18,758 nt of DNA. Origin: an uncultured Ruminococcus sp. GTDB taxonomy: Bacteria; Bacillota; Clostridia; Oscillospirales; Ruminococcaceae. Positions 5,532 through 14,656 of the stretch are shown one piece after another. The DNA is taken from assembly GCA_947174965.1 (NCBI GenBank), contig CAMWKY010000008.1, positions 1 to 18,758 of the forward strand, given 5' to 3'. The notes beneath the pieces were generated by a model, which was not told where the DNA came from, ran no database searches, and worked only from the letters and a program-made list of their open reading frames with translations. Each line of letters opens with the position of its first letter. Positions within the stretch are counted from its first letter, which is position 1. A program made the translations under genes and the position numbers.

Positions 5532-7451
5532 ATGAAAAAGTACAATAAGCAATTAATTTGTACATTTGTTACAGCATTAAGCCTTGCATCTGCTGTTCCT
5601 ATGGGAAGTTTTGCAGTTGATGAAAAAGGCTGGGTCACTGATGAAAAAGGCAGGATTTTTTATTATGACGAATCAGGCGAATTTCTGACAGGTGAGCAGG
5701 AAATTGACGGAGAAACTTATCTTTTTTCAGCCAACGGAGTTCAGAAAACAGGCTGGCGAACAGTTGACGGCAAAAGAAAGTATTACGACAAAGAAACAGG
5801 AAAAGCTGTTTATGGCTGGATTGATTACTGCGGTAAACAGTATTACATAGAAGAAAACGGAGAAAAACTCATTGACCGCATCATTGAAAACGATAACGGA
5901 GATAAAGTTATTTTAAGAGGAAAAGGCAGTGTAATAACTGGTGAGCAGTTCATAAAATTTGACAATGACTTCTATCATATCGACGACAACGGAATTATAG
6001 CTGTCGGCGAATATGAAGTGGACGATATACCGTATGTTTCTGACGAATCGGGCAAATGCCTTACAGGCTGGGTTGACGTTGCAGGAAAAAAATACTACTA
6101 CAGCACAGAAACAGGCGAAGCACTTACGGGACTTTTTGAACTTGGTGAAAGTTACTACTATGTCGATAAGAAAGACGGTATGTGTACAAGTGTTGCAGAG
6201 ATTGACGACATAGAGTACCTTTTTGACGAAGAAACAGGCAAAATGCAGTTCGGCTGGCTCAATATAAACGACAAGACAAGATATTTCTACAGTGATTCAA
6301 CATATGCCTCCGGACTTACTTCAATTGACGGTACAGCATATGTTTTCAGCGAAAAAGGTGTTCTGCTGAACGGATTGCAGATTATCAAGAATAATATTTA
6401 TTTTGCTGACAAACAAGGCAAGGCACAGCAGGGCAAAATTGCTGTTGGTGATGACTTTTATTTCTTTGGTGATGATTATACCGCAAAATACGGCATTTTC
6501 ACCATTGACGAAAACAACTATATTTTCGGAAAAAACGGAAAAATGCTCAGAGGATTGAATGAATTTGACGGCAACACATACTATCTTGACAAAGACGGCA
6601 AAATGCAGTATGAATGGGTTGAAACAAATGGCAAAAAATACTACTTCAATCCGCAGACAGGTACAATGCTTACAGGCAGAAAAGTCATTGACGGAAACAA
6701 GTATTATTTCAATGACAACGGCGAATTGCAGACAGGCTGGCAGGTTATCGACGGAGAAACGTATTATTTCAATACTATAAGCGGTGTAATGCTGACTGGC
6801 AGAAAAGTTATTGATGATGAAAAATACTACTTTGCAGACAACGGACAGATGCAGACTGGCTTAATAGAATTTACTGACGGCAAGTATTATTTTGGTGCGG
6901 ACGGAAAAATGGTTTCAGGCTGGCAGACAATAGGCGGAGAAAAGTATTATTTCAATCTTGAAAAAGGCTTTATGGAGACAAATAAAATCGTCGGCGACTA
7001 TAATCTTACTGAAACAGGTGTTGCAGTACCGCTTTCAGACGTTCAGAAACGTGCAAAGACAATAATTGACTCAATCGGAACAGAACCAACTGCAATATTC
7101 AACTATGTACGCAAACACAACGTATACAGCTATATTGAAGATACAAAATCACTTGCAACAATTCAGTCTATGGGCTGGAGTTACTTTGCAAACTATGCAC
7201 TTGACTACAAATATGTTGTATGCTATTATTTTGCTGCTGAAACTGATTTGCTGTTTAAACAGGCTGGCTATCAGACAAGAATCATCTACGGAAACGGCAC
7301 TCACGATTCCGACCACTACTGGAATCAGGTTTATGTGAATGGTCAGTGGCTCAACTATGATTCCTGCAACGGCTATTGCGGTGTATCTGACAATTACCTG
7401 AAAAATCTCACATACACATGGTATCAGTATGTAGAGGCTAAATATTATTGA
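5532..7451 (+). CDS. Secreted cell-wall-binding repeat protein with transglutaminase-like domain
   Basis: This 639-residue exported protein has a signal peptide (MKKYNKQLIC..., cleavage probably after 'GSFA' near residue 28). Many YG-type cell-wall/glucan-binding repeats of about 20 residues follow (about 30-490), with 'GWxxxDGxxYYF'-like units; this repeat class binds choline or glucan polymers. The C-terminus (about 499-639) is a transglutaminase-like cysteine fold. It has a Cys at 564 in 'YVVCYYFAAE', a His at 595 in 'DSDHYWNQVYVNG', and an Asp at 610 in 'WLNYDSC'. The Cys-His-Asp triad is thus present in order, consistent with a peptidase, amidase or cross-linking activity; the substrate is unknown. 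ATG 5532 follows AGGAGG (5519-5524); the in-frame start at 5511 lacks such a site. It is the first gene of the unit; the lipoprotein gene begins 22 bases after its stop. Confidence 0.9.
   Translation: MKKYNKQLICTFVTALSLASAVPMGSFAVDEKGWVTDEKGRIFYYDESGEFLTGEQEIDGETYLFSANGVQKTGWRTVDGKRKYYDKETGKAVYGWIDYCGKQYYIEENGEKLIDRIIENDNGDKVILRGKGSVITGEQFIKFDNDFYHIDDNGIIAVGEYEVDDIPYVSDESGKCLTGWVDVAGKKYYYSTETGEALTGLFELGESYYYVDKKDGMCTSVAEIDDIEYLFDEETGKMQFGWLNINDKTRYFYSDSTYASGLTSIDGTAYVFSEKGVLLNGLQIIKNNIYFADKQGKAQQGKIAVGDDFYFFGDDYTAKYGIFTIDENNYIFGKNGKMLRGLNEFDGNTYYLDKDGKMQYEWVETNGKKYYFNPQTGTMLTGRKVIDGNKYYFNDNGELQTGWQVIDGETYYFNTISGVMLTGRKVIDDEKYYFADNGQMQTGLIEFTDGKYYFGADGKMVSGWQTIGGEKYYFNLEKGFMETNKIVGDYNLTETGVAVPLSDVQKRAKTIIDSIGTEPTAIFNYVRKHNVYSYIEDTKSLATIQSMGWSYFANYALDYKYVVCYYFAAETDLLFKQAGYQTRIIYGNGTHDSDHYWNQVYVNGQWLNYDSCNGYCGVSDNYLKNLTYTWYQYVEAKYY
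5619..7001 (+). repeat. Tandem cell-wall/glucan-binding repeats (coding)
   Basis: About 20 units of roughly 20 residues, rich in Tyr, Gly, Asp and Lys. A recent-looking 41-residue (123-base) duplication lies near 6668-6790 and 6791-6910, where 'MLTGRKVID' followed by 'KYYF' recurs. Boundaries are approximate. Confidence 0.8.
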
Positions 7452-7473
7452 TAAATATATTGGAGGACAACAA

Positions 7474-8226
7474 ATGAAAAAGAAGTCAACAGCAATTTTT
7501 GCTTTTATGGCAGTACTTGCACTTTCAGCCGTATCATGCGGAAATGAGCCAGCAGAGGAAAGCTCAGTTACACTTGATTTACCTGTTGTAACAACAACCG
7601 CAGAATCGGAAACAGACGCAGAGGAAACAACAGAAATTACAACTGAAAAAACAACAAAGACAAAAGAAACCAAAACCACCGCAGAATCAGAGGAAACAAC
7701 AACAAAAGCAGTTGTAACCACTACAGAATCAGCAACAGAAGTCACTACAGAGCAGGCAACGGAAACTCCTGTTGAAGCAACTACAGAAGCACCCACAACA
7801 GAACCGCCGACAGATGCTCCGCCTGTTGTTTCGAACGTACAGTTCAGTATGGATATGCTGAAAAATAATGCGGACGGAGTTATTTCGTCTCTCGGCAGTC
7901 CGACTGATATACAGTCAGCACAAGGCTGTCTCTCAAATGGTGCAGACCAGAAAATATATGTGTATGAAGGACTTACAGTAAAATGCTATGTCATGGACGG
8001 AACAGAATATATATACGAAATTGACATAATAAGCGGAAATTATTCTTTATCATCAGGAATAACTGTAGGAAGTTCAAAGGCTGATGTTGAAGCAGTTCAC
8101 GGAACATGTGAGGAAAGCGGACAGTATCTCACATACTATAACGACAATGATACTCTTGAAAAGTCAATTGATTTTCAGATAACAGACGATATTGTGCAGA
8201 GTATTGTATTATATACAGCAGTTTAA
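7474..8226 (+). CDS. Thr/Glu-rich lipoprotein with C-terminal globular domain
   Basis: This 250-residue protein has a type II signal peptide: basic start MKKKS, hydrophobic core, and a lipobox-like 'SAVSC' placing the lipidated Cys at residue 22. A long Thr/Glu-rich linker (about 30-118, ending in a Pro/Thr patch) lifts a compact C-terminal domain (about 120-250) away from the membrane. That domain contains 'ADGVISSLGSPTD' and 'ITVGSSKADVEAVHG', two similar half-motifs that suggest a duplicated fold like small extracytoplasmic domains of clostridial lipoproteins. No enzymatic motif is seen. GGAGG at 7462-7466 lies 7 bases before ATG 7474. It sits between the wall-binding protein and the acyltransferase, so a role at the cell surface is likely; the specific function is unknown. 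Confidence 0.82.
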   Translation: MKKKSTAIFAFMAVLALSAVSCGNEPAEESSVTLDLPVVTTTAESETDAEETTEITTEKTTKTKETKTTAESEETTTKAVVTTTESATEVTTEQATETPVEATTEAPTTEPPTDAPPVVSNVQFSMDMLKNNADGVISSLGSPTDIQSAQGCLSNGADQKIYVYEGLTVKCYVMDGTEYIYEIDIISGNYSLSSGITVGSSKADVEAVHGTCEESGQYLTYYNDNDTLEKSIDFQITDDIVQSIVLYTAV

Positions 8227-8235
8227 GGAGTTAAA

Positions 8236-9639
8236 ATGGTTTTCAGCAGTCCAATGTTTCTGTTTGCCTTTCTGACAACAGTATACATTATTTATCGCAT
8301 AATACCGTCAATAGCTGTAAAAAATATGATTCTGCTGTTTTTCAGCATTGCATTTTATACATACGGTGAGCCGAAAGCACTTATCCTGATGATTATTTCA
8401 ATAGTAATGAACTATTGTTTTGGTCTTGCAATGAAAAGCGGAAACAAGTATAGAAAACCTGTGCTTTCCGTTTCAGTCGTGGCAAATCTGCTTATGCTTG
8501 GTATATTCAAATATGCAGGATTCGGGGCTGAAATGCTGAATAAACTGCCGTTTTTGAGTTTAGGCATACCAAATATAAGACTGCCCATAGGAATATCATT
8601 CTACACATTTCAGGCTATGTCATATGTTATTGATGCTTACAAGAATCCGAAATATATACAGAAAAGCCCATTTAAGCTTGCATTGTATATCACATTTTTC
8701 CCACAGCTTGTTGCAGGTCCTATTGTCAAATATTATGACTTTGCAAATCAGATTGAAAACAGGACACACACTCCCCGACAGACTGCAAAAGGTATAAGAC
8801 GTTTTATTATCGGACTTTCAAAAAAGCTGTTTATTGCGAATACTATGGCATTTTCAGCAGACTATATATATGCACTTGATACAGCTAATTTGTCGATACC
8901 GCTTGCATGGCTTGGTGCATTGTCATATCTGTTTCAGATTTACTTTGATTTCAGCGGTTACAGTGATATGGCTATCGGACTTGGTGCAATGTTTGGATTC
9001 AGATTCAAGGAGAACTTCAATTATCCGTATATTTCGCAGAGTATGCAGGATTTCTGGCGACGCTGGCACATCTCCGTCTCAACATGGTTTAAAGAATACC
9101 TGTATATTCCGCTTGGCGGAAACCGCAAAGGCAAAGTCCGCACGGCTGTAAACAAGCTGATTGTATTTTTTTGTACAGGATTATGGCACGGTGCAAGTCT
9201 GAACTTTATAGTATGGGGATTGATAAACGGTTTGTTTATGATGCTTGAATCATACAGAGTAATAAAAGCGGAAAAATGGCTGAAACCGTTCAGGCATATA
9301 TATACCATGCTTGTAACTACTCTTGCATTTGTATTTTTCAGGGCTGACGACTTACCAACAGCGTGCAGATTTATAGCACATATGTTCGTACTATCAGGCG
9401 ATTCAGTGCAGAATGCAATGTTCATAATGCAGTTGTCACCGCTGTATATTATAATGTTCGTGCTTGCGGTAGTATTTTCAATGCCTGTCACGCAGAAAAT
9501 CAGGGACAAGGCAAATGAAAGAAAATCCGTGCAGACATACGAAGTATGCAGTTATACAATATCGCTTGTACTCTTGATTCTCTGTATATTCACACTTTCG
9601 TCATCTTCATATAACCCTTTCATATATTTCAGGTTTTAA
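8236..9639 (+). CDS. MBOAT family O-acyltransferase (AlgI/DltB-like)
   Basis: This 467-residue polytopic membrane protein belongs to the membrane-bound O-acyltransferase family. Members such as AlgI and DltB move acyl groups across the membrane for transfer to exported polysaccharide or teichoic acid. Visible signatures are 'PIGISFYTFQAMSYVID' (about 117-133), 'QIYFDFSGYSDMAIGLG' (about 234-250), 'FWRRWHISVSTWF' with His 278, 'YIPLGGN', and 'FFCTGLWHGASLNF' with the catalytic His at about 318. Length and motif order match AlgI-type proteins. AAGGAG at 8225-8230 lies just before ATG 8236 and overlaps the preceding stop; the next gene starts 13 bases after its TAA. The following AlgJ/AlgX-like gene supplies the usual extracytoplasmic partner. 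The acceptor polymer is not known from the sequence. It is not a dlt operon: no dltA, dltC or dltD is nearby. Confidence 0.93.
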   Translation: MVFSSPMFLFAFLTTVYIIYRIIPSIAVKNMILLFFSIAFYTYGEPKALILMIISIVMNYCFGLAMKSGNKYRKPVLSVSVVANLLMLGIFKYAGFGAEMLNKLPFLSLGIPNIRLPIGISFYTFQAMSYVIDAYKNPKYIQKSPFKLALYITFFPQLVAGPIVKYYDFANQIENRTHTPRQTAKGIRRFIIGLSKKLFIANTMAFSADYIYALDTANLSIPLAWLGALSYLFQIYFDFSGYSDMAIGLGAMFGFRFKENFNYPYISQSMQDFWRRWHISVSTWFKEYLYIPLGGNRKGKVRTAVNKLIVFFCTGLWHGASLNFIVWGLINGLFMMLESYRVIKAEKWLKPFRHIYTMLVTTLAFVFFRADDLPTACRFIAHMFVLSGDSVQNAMFIMQLSPLYIIMFVLAVVFSMPVTQKIRDKANERKSVQTYEVCSYTISLVLLILCIFTLSSSSYNPFIYFRF

Positions 9640-9652
9640 GGGGGAATTTGCC

Positions 9653-11038
9653 ATGAAAAAACAGTTTTTCCTAAAATTATACAGTGCATTATTTATCGGA
9701 ATATGTGCAGTTCCCCTTGTATGTATGCCATTTGTAAAGTCTGATTCGTCAGCAGAAAAAAAGACACCTGTAAAATTTCCGTCCGTAATGACGGAGGACA
9801 ACAAAATAAACTTTGAGTATTTCAACCAGCTTGATAAATGGTTTTCGGAAAACTTTGCATTTCGTCAGCAGTTTGTAAATGCGGACAGCAGAATCAGAAC
9901 ATCATTGACAAAAACTTCCCCGAATCACGACGTTATACAAGGCAAAGACGGCTGGCTGTATTACGGTGAAACAACAGACGACTATCTTAATATAAATACT
10001 CTAAGTCAGCGTGAGATAAACAATATAGCGCATAATCTCAGCATGATTGACGAATACTGTAAAGAGAACGACGCAGAATTTATATTTTTCTCCGCACCTG
10101 ATAAAAATTCAGTTTATCCCGAAAATATGCCATTCAACTACGTTCCCTCCGACAACAAAAATAACTACACACTTCTCTCGGAGAAACTTGCAGACGAAAG
10201 CTTTTATCTTGACATGAAAACTGCACTCCTTGAAACAGATTCAAGTATACCGCTTTATCACAAAACCGATACCCACTGGAATAATCTTGGTGCTTATGCG
10301 GGTCATATTGCAGTAATGAACAGACTTGGCTTGACTCCGTGCAGTATAACAGGTGGCTGGTATACGAAAAATAATCATCTTGGCGACCTTGCAGAAATGA
10401 TTTATCCGACGGAAAAGGCGAAAGACACACAAGTCTATAATGACTATGCATTCAGCTACACATATCAGGGCTTATTCCGTGGACTTATGGATATAACAAT
10501 CAACACCACAAACGAAAATGCAGAAGGTAATCTGCTTATGTTCCGTGATTCATTCGGCTCGGCAATACTGCAATATATGGCTGAAAGCTTTAACAGTGCT
10601 GAATTTTCGAGAGTAGTTCCATATCGTATAAACAATATCGAAAATAAGACAGTTGTACTTGAAATAGTCGAGCGTAATCTTGGAAATCTGCAAAAATATG
10701 CACCTGTTATGCCTGCTCCTGTTGATGATATAAGCGGACTTTTCACCGAAATTTATTCAGATAATGATGAAATAATTGAAACAGAGGAATCAGGCTTATT
10801 CATGCACATTTACGGCTTGCTTCCAGAGAAATATTTTTCAGGTGATGAACATACTATCTATATTGAGGCTGACGGAATATGCTATAAAGCATTCAACTGC
10901 TTTGAAGATGAACTTCTAAAGCGTGAGGGCGAACATAATGGAAACGGCTTTTCCCTTTATGTTCCAAAAGATACAAATATTGACAATATAAAAGTGACGG
11001 TTGTAAACTCCGACGGAAAAACCGTTGCTTCACATTAA
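9653..11038 (+). CDS. AlgJ/AlgX-like SGNH acetyltransferase partner (DHHW family)
   Basis: This 461-residue exported protein has an N-terminal signal or anchor segment (about residues 7-27). A 'GKDGWLYY' motif (about 97-104) is typical of AlgX/AlgJ-type SGNH-like proteins. The triad is readable: Asp 206 and His 208 in 'TDTHWNNLG', and Ser 300 in 'MFRDSFGSA'. The spacing of about 92 residues between the DxH pair and the Ser is like that known for AlgX and AlgJ. Such proteins work outside the membrane with an MBOAT partner to place acetyl groups on a polysaccharide; the MBOAT gene lies directly upstream. About 120 residues after the core (from 340) form a separate C-terminal domain of unknown role. 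The start at ATG 9653 is preceded by AAGGGGG. Esterase activity instead of transfer cannot be excluded. Confidence 0.88.
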   Translation: MKKQFFLKLYSALFIGICAVPLVCMPFVKSDSSAEKKTPVKFPSVMTEDNKINFEYFNQLDKWFSENFAFRQQFVNADSRIRTSLTKTSPNHDVIQGKDGWLYYGETTDDYLNINTLSQREINNIAHNLSMIDEYCKENDAEFIFFSAPDKNSVYPENMPFNYVPSDNKNNYTLLSEKLADESFYLDMKTALLETDSSIPLYHKTDTHWNNLGAYAGHIAVMNRLGLTPCSITGGWYTKNNHLGDLAEMIYPTEKAKDTQVYNDYAFSYTYQGLFRGLMDITINTTNENAEGNLLMFRDSFGSAILQYMAESFNSAEFSRVVPYRINNIENKTVVLEIVERNLGNLQKYAPVMPAPVDDISGLFTEIYSDNDEIIETEESGLFMHIYGLLPEKYFSGDEHTIYIEADGICYKAFNCFEDELLKREGEHNGNGFSLYVPKDTNIDNIKVTVVNSDGKTVASH

Positions 11039-11062
11039 ATATGATTAGAGGTAACAAAACTT

Positions 11063-11812
11063 ATGAAATATTATAAAATAATATCGCTTGTTTCTGCACT
11101 TTGCTTAATGACACTTCCTGCAAATTTCAGTGCCTATGCTGATGATGCAGTAAAGCAGACACCTGTATATACAGAATTTGACGAAAACGAAGTAAACGGC
11201 ACTGTAACTGTAAACATTCCTGAAAATGTAACAGCGCATATAACAATAGATTTTGATTCACCCGAAGTTACAAACGAACCCTATTATATTGCTGATGTTG
11301 ACGGCGGAAACTTATATTCCTTTGATATTGAGGGCAGAGACAACATTGAATCGGACTACAGATACTACAATATCAGCATATCATTGACAGGCGGTGAATA
11401 TGGTTTTACGTCCGAACCGTTCATGGACAGAATAAATGTTCTTGATGTAAATGACAATCCCGACAAATTCACGGAATATGTCTATAATTTTACTGTAGAT
11501 GACAAAACAACAGATTCCGACTGGGAAATAATTTCAGAAAGAGGTTCGGAAAAAGATATTGCTGTACATCTTGACGGAATAATGCTCGGTGATATTAATA
11601 ATGACGGAATTGTTGATGCAAATGATTCCTCAATTGTCCTTGCTGAATATGCAGTTCTTTCAACTGGCGAGGAGTCCACTTTTACTCAGAGAGAACAGCA
11701 GAAAGCAGATGTAACAATGGATTCTGCCATTGATGCAAATGATGCTTCAAAGATACTTGCTTACTACTCTGCAAATTCAACAGGCGGTAATGCTTCATGG
11801 GATAATGTATAA
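11063..11812 (+). CDS. Secreted dockerin type I protein with novel N-terminal domain
   Basis: This 249-residue protein has a signal peptide (cleavage near 'SAYA', residue 26), a beta-rich domain of about 145 residues with no recognised family, and a C-terminal type I dockerin (about 174-240). Dockerins bind cohesins through two calcium-loaded loops. Loop 1 has D177, N179, D181, D185 and D188. Loop 2 has D216, T218, D220, D224 and D227, with Thr replacing the usual Asn at the third position. This is the hallmark of Ruminococcus-type cellulosome or cell-surface assemblies. No catalytic or carbohydrate-binding motif was recognised in the N-terminal part. A GAGGT site precedes ATG 11063; the gap to the M16 gene is 12 bases. 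The partner cohesin is not in the window. It may be an accessory protein displayed on the surface. Confidence 0.87.
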   Translation: MKYYKIISLVSALCLMTLPANFSAYADDAVKQTPVYTEFDENEVNGTVTVNIPENVTAHITIDFDSPEVTNEPYYIADVDGGNLYSFDIEGRDNIESDYRYYNISISLTGGEYGFTSEPFMDRINVLDVNDNPDKFTEYVYNFTVDDKTTDSDWEIISERGSEKDIAVHLDGIMLGDINNDGIVDANDSSIVLAEYAVLSTGEESTFTQREQQKADVTMDSAIDANDASKILAYYSANSTGGNASWDNV

Positions 11813-11824
11813 GGTGGTGACTGA

Positions 11825-14656
11825 ATGAATTTACACGGATTCACAATAACAAGTCGAAAAAATATCGGTGATGCAGAGTTTATAGAGATGTGCCACGACA
11901 AAACAGGCGCAAAACTTGCATGGCTTGACAACAAGGACGAAAACAAGCTTTTTTCAATCTCATTCAGGACAGTCCCCGAAGACGATACTGGCGTATTTCA
12001 TATACTTGAACACTCTGTTCTTGGCGGTTCTGAAAATTATCCTGTAAAAGAGCCTTTTCTCTATCTGCTCAAAAGTTCGATGAATACTTTTCTCAATGCC
12101 ATGACTTTCCCCGACAAGACAATGTTTCCTGTTTCAAGCCGAAACAATGCCGACTTCATGAATCTTACAAGGGTTTATCTTGATGCAGTTTTTAAGCCGT
12201 CAATCTATACAAATCCCTGCATTTTTTATCAAGAGGGACATCATATTGAATACCGTTCGGACGGTGATACTCCTGCATATAAGGGAGTTGTGTTCAACGA
12301 GATGAAAGGTGTTGTATCGGCAGTTGATGAGCGTATAGAATCGAAGCTGATGCAGATGCTTTTCCCTGAAAGCTGTTATAGATTTGAATACGGCGGACTT
12401 CCTCAGGCTATACCTAATCTGACTTACCAGCAGTTCATTGATACGCACAAGCGTTTCTATCACCCGACAAACTCATATATATGGCTTGACGGTGATATTG
12501 ATATTGAGGCAACACTTGAACTGATTGACAGCTATCTTTCTGAATACGATAAAAGCGAGTGGACTCCTGAAATTCCAGTGCAAGTTCCTGTCGACTTTGC
12601 AGAGGAAACGGAGTATTATGAAATATCACCCGAAGAATCAGCAGAAGAAAATGCTCATCTTGCAATCGGAAAAATACTTGCATCATGGAACGACTGTGAA
12701 AAAGTATATGCTTATCTCATACTATGTACAGCATTGGCAGGCTCAAATGATTCACCGCTCAAGCGTACATTGCTTGATACGGGACTTTGCCTTGATGTTG
12801 AGATGTCATTGTCCGACGGTATTTTTCAGCCGTTCGGAATGTTGAAGATAGATAATATTGATTCTGAAAACAGCCGTAAAATTCTTTCAGACTTAAAAGA
12901 CATTGTGAAGAACATAGTTGCCAACGGTATCGGAAATGATGTTCTCTTGTCGGCAATAAACAGGGCGGAATTTATTTTCAGGGAATCAGAAGAACCGCAG
13001 GGACTTACACGCTGTATAGATGCAATGTCATCATGGCTTTACGGCGGTGAACCGTTGCTTTATGTGGATTGCGGAGACGTTTTTGACAAACTTAGGGTAA
13101 AAGTTGCTGACGGATATTTTGAAAAACTTCTTGCGGAGTGGCTTCTTGACGACAGCGGAACAGCTGTTCTTTATATGCTCCCCTCACACACTTATGGCGA
13201 AGAACTCAAAGAAGCTGAACAGAAAAAACTTGAAAAAGCAGTTGCAGAAGCAGATAAATCAGAACTTATTGAACTTAACAGAAAACTTGATGAATGGCAG
13301 AAAAAACCAGATAATGCCGAAGATATTGCAAAAATACCGATACTTTCACTTGATGAAATAAGTGAGAATCCAATCGACTACAAAACAGCTGAATCAGACG
13401 AGGACGGTGTAAAAATTCTGCATCACCCTGCAAAAAACAAGGGTATAAGCTGTATCAATCTTTGGTTTGATGTATCGGACGTAAACCGCCACGAACTTGA
13501 AATACTTCTGCTTATCAATCAGTTTATTTCAGAACTCCCGACGGAAAAAAGCACAGGTGCTGAACTGAATCAGAGAATAACAGGTATTTTAGGCAACTTT
13601 GCAACGGATATATGTGCATTCAGCCGACCTGAATCAACCGAAAAATGCAGGACTTATTTCTGTATCAAATCACGCTTTCTCATTTCAGATACAAAGCAGG
13701 CTCTTGAACTTATCAGCGAAATCATAACACAGACAGTCTATGATAATCCTGAACTGCTGAACGAAATTATCAGTCAGAATAAAGAGGAACTACGACAGGA
13801 TATTATTGCAGACGGTCACCGTTTTGCAATGAGGCGTGCAAGAAGTTCATTGTCAGCTGAATCTGCTGTAAGTGAGATAGTAAACGGCTTTGAATCGTAT
13901 AGATTTATACGTGAACTTGACGAGGAAAAAATAAAATCTGCAATAGACGAAATAAAAGCACTTTCAAAGCGTATTTTCTGCAAACTCCGTCTTACAGCAG
14001 GTATAACATCATCTGAAAAAATATCGCTCTCTCCTGTTATATCCGCACTTCCCGACGGTGATGCGGTTGATTTTACTGAAATGGAATTGTCTGCACTGAA
14101 TGTGGGTGCGCCGTCAAATCAGGGTATAGTTATACCGTCAGGCGTATCATATTCCAGTGCTGTACTTGATGGAAATAATCAGGACAAAGCCTTGTGGGAT
14201 TTGCTTTCAACTATCATAACATATGAATATTTATGGAATGAAGTAAGAGTAAAGGGCGGTGCATACGGAACAGGAACAGGAACAAACGCATTAGGTGAAA
14301 CAGCATTTTATTCATTCCGTGACCCCTCACCCGAAAACAGCATTGAAATATATTCGCAGTCAGCAGAATTTATAAAGTCATATTGTGCGGAAAATCCCGA
14401 TATTACGCATTATATCATAAGTACGATTGCAAGGGGCGAACCGCTTATATCTGATGCGGAATACGGCACAACGGCTGATATATTCCATTTCAGAGGAATT
14501 GACTTTGCAGAGAGAAAGCAAGTCCGCAAGCGTATTCTGTCAATGAAATATGCAGATTTGCTTGATGCTGTGCCGTCTCTTGAAAATATGGGAAATTACT
14601 GTATTATCGGAGCAAAAGAAGTCATGGAAGATACAGATAATATTTTTGAGCTATGA
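11825..14656 (+). CDS. M16C family zinc metallopeptidase (presequence protease-like)
   Basis: This 943-residue protein has the inverted zinc motif HxxEH: His 59, Glu 62 and His 63 in 'FHILEHSVLGG'. A distal Glu 159 in 'GVVFNEMKG' matches the third zinc ligand of M16C/insulinase-type peptidases related to PreP and Cym1. These enzymes form a closed chamber from two halves and degrade short peptides. The length (about 940-970 usual) and the 'NEMKG' context fit M16C, and no frameshift is seen. No signal peptide is evident, so it is likely cytoplasmic. AAGGTGGTGA (11811-11820) lies 4 bases before ATG 11825. The stop overlaps the next ATG by 4 bases (ATGA), so the following gene is translationally coupled. 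A link to the preceding surface genes is not clear; it may only share the transcript. Confidence 0.92.
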   Translation: MNLHGFTITSRKNIGDAEFIEMCHDKTGAKLAWLDNKDENKLFSISFRTVPEDDTGVFHILEHSVLGGSENYPVKEPFLYLLKSSMNTFLNAMTFPDKTMFPVSSRNNADFMNLTRVYLDAVFKPSIYTNPCIFYQEGHHIEYRSDGDTPAYKGVVFNEMKGVVSAVDERIESKLMQMLFPESCYRFEYGGLPQAIPNLTYQQFIDTHKRFYHPTNSYIWLDGDIDIEATLELIDSYLSEYDKSEWTPEIPVQVPVDFAEETEYYEISPEESAEENAHLAIGKILASWNDCEKVYAYLILCTALAGSNDSPLKRTLLDTGLCLDVEMSLSDGIFQPFGMLKIDNIDSENSRKILSDLKDIVKNIVANGIGNDVLLSAINRAEFIFRESEEPQGLTRCIDAMSSWLYGGEPLLYVDCGDVFDKLRVKVADGYFEKLLAEWLLDDSGTAVLYMLPSHTYGEELKEAEQKKLEKAVAEADKSELIELNRKLDEWQKKPDNAEDIAKIPILSLDEISENPIDYKTAESDEDGVKILHHPAKNKGISCINLWFDVSDVNRHELEILLLINQFISELPTEKSTGAELNQRITGILGNFATDICAFSRPESTEKCRTYFCIKSRFLISDTKQALELISEIITQTVYDNPELLNEIISQNKEELRQDIIADGHRFAMRRARSSLSAESAVSEIVNGFESYRFIRELDEEKIKSAIDEIKALSKRIFCKLRLTAGITSSEKISLSPVISALPDGDAVDFTEMELSALNVGAPSNQGIVIPSGVSYSSAVLDGNNQDKALWDLLSTIITYEYLWNEVRVKGGAYGTGTGTNALGETAFYSFRDPSPENSIEIYSQSAEFIKSYCAENPDITHYIISTIARGEPLISDAEYGTTADIFHFRGIDFAERKQVRKRILSMKYADLLDAVPSLENMGNYCIIGAKEVMEDTDNIFEL

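Noticed and set aside
5619..7001. CRISPR-like or mobile repeat array
   Set aside because: The periodicity is that of coding wall-binding repeats in one open frame, without conserved DNA repeats and unique spacers.
7149..7796. 215-codon open frame on the minus strand, Ser/Val-rich
   Set aside because: It is the antisense of the Thr-rich linker of the lipoprotein (ACA/ACT codons reading as Ser/Val text) and of the transglutaminase-like domain. No ribosome binding site or family supports it.
9021..9509. 162-codon minus-strand frame under the acyltransferase gene
   Set aside because: The plus-strand MBOAT gene is unmistakable here, and the antisense text shows no domain.
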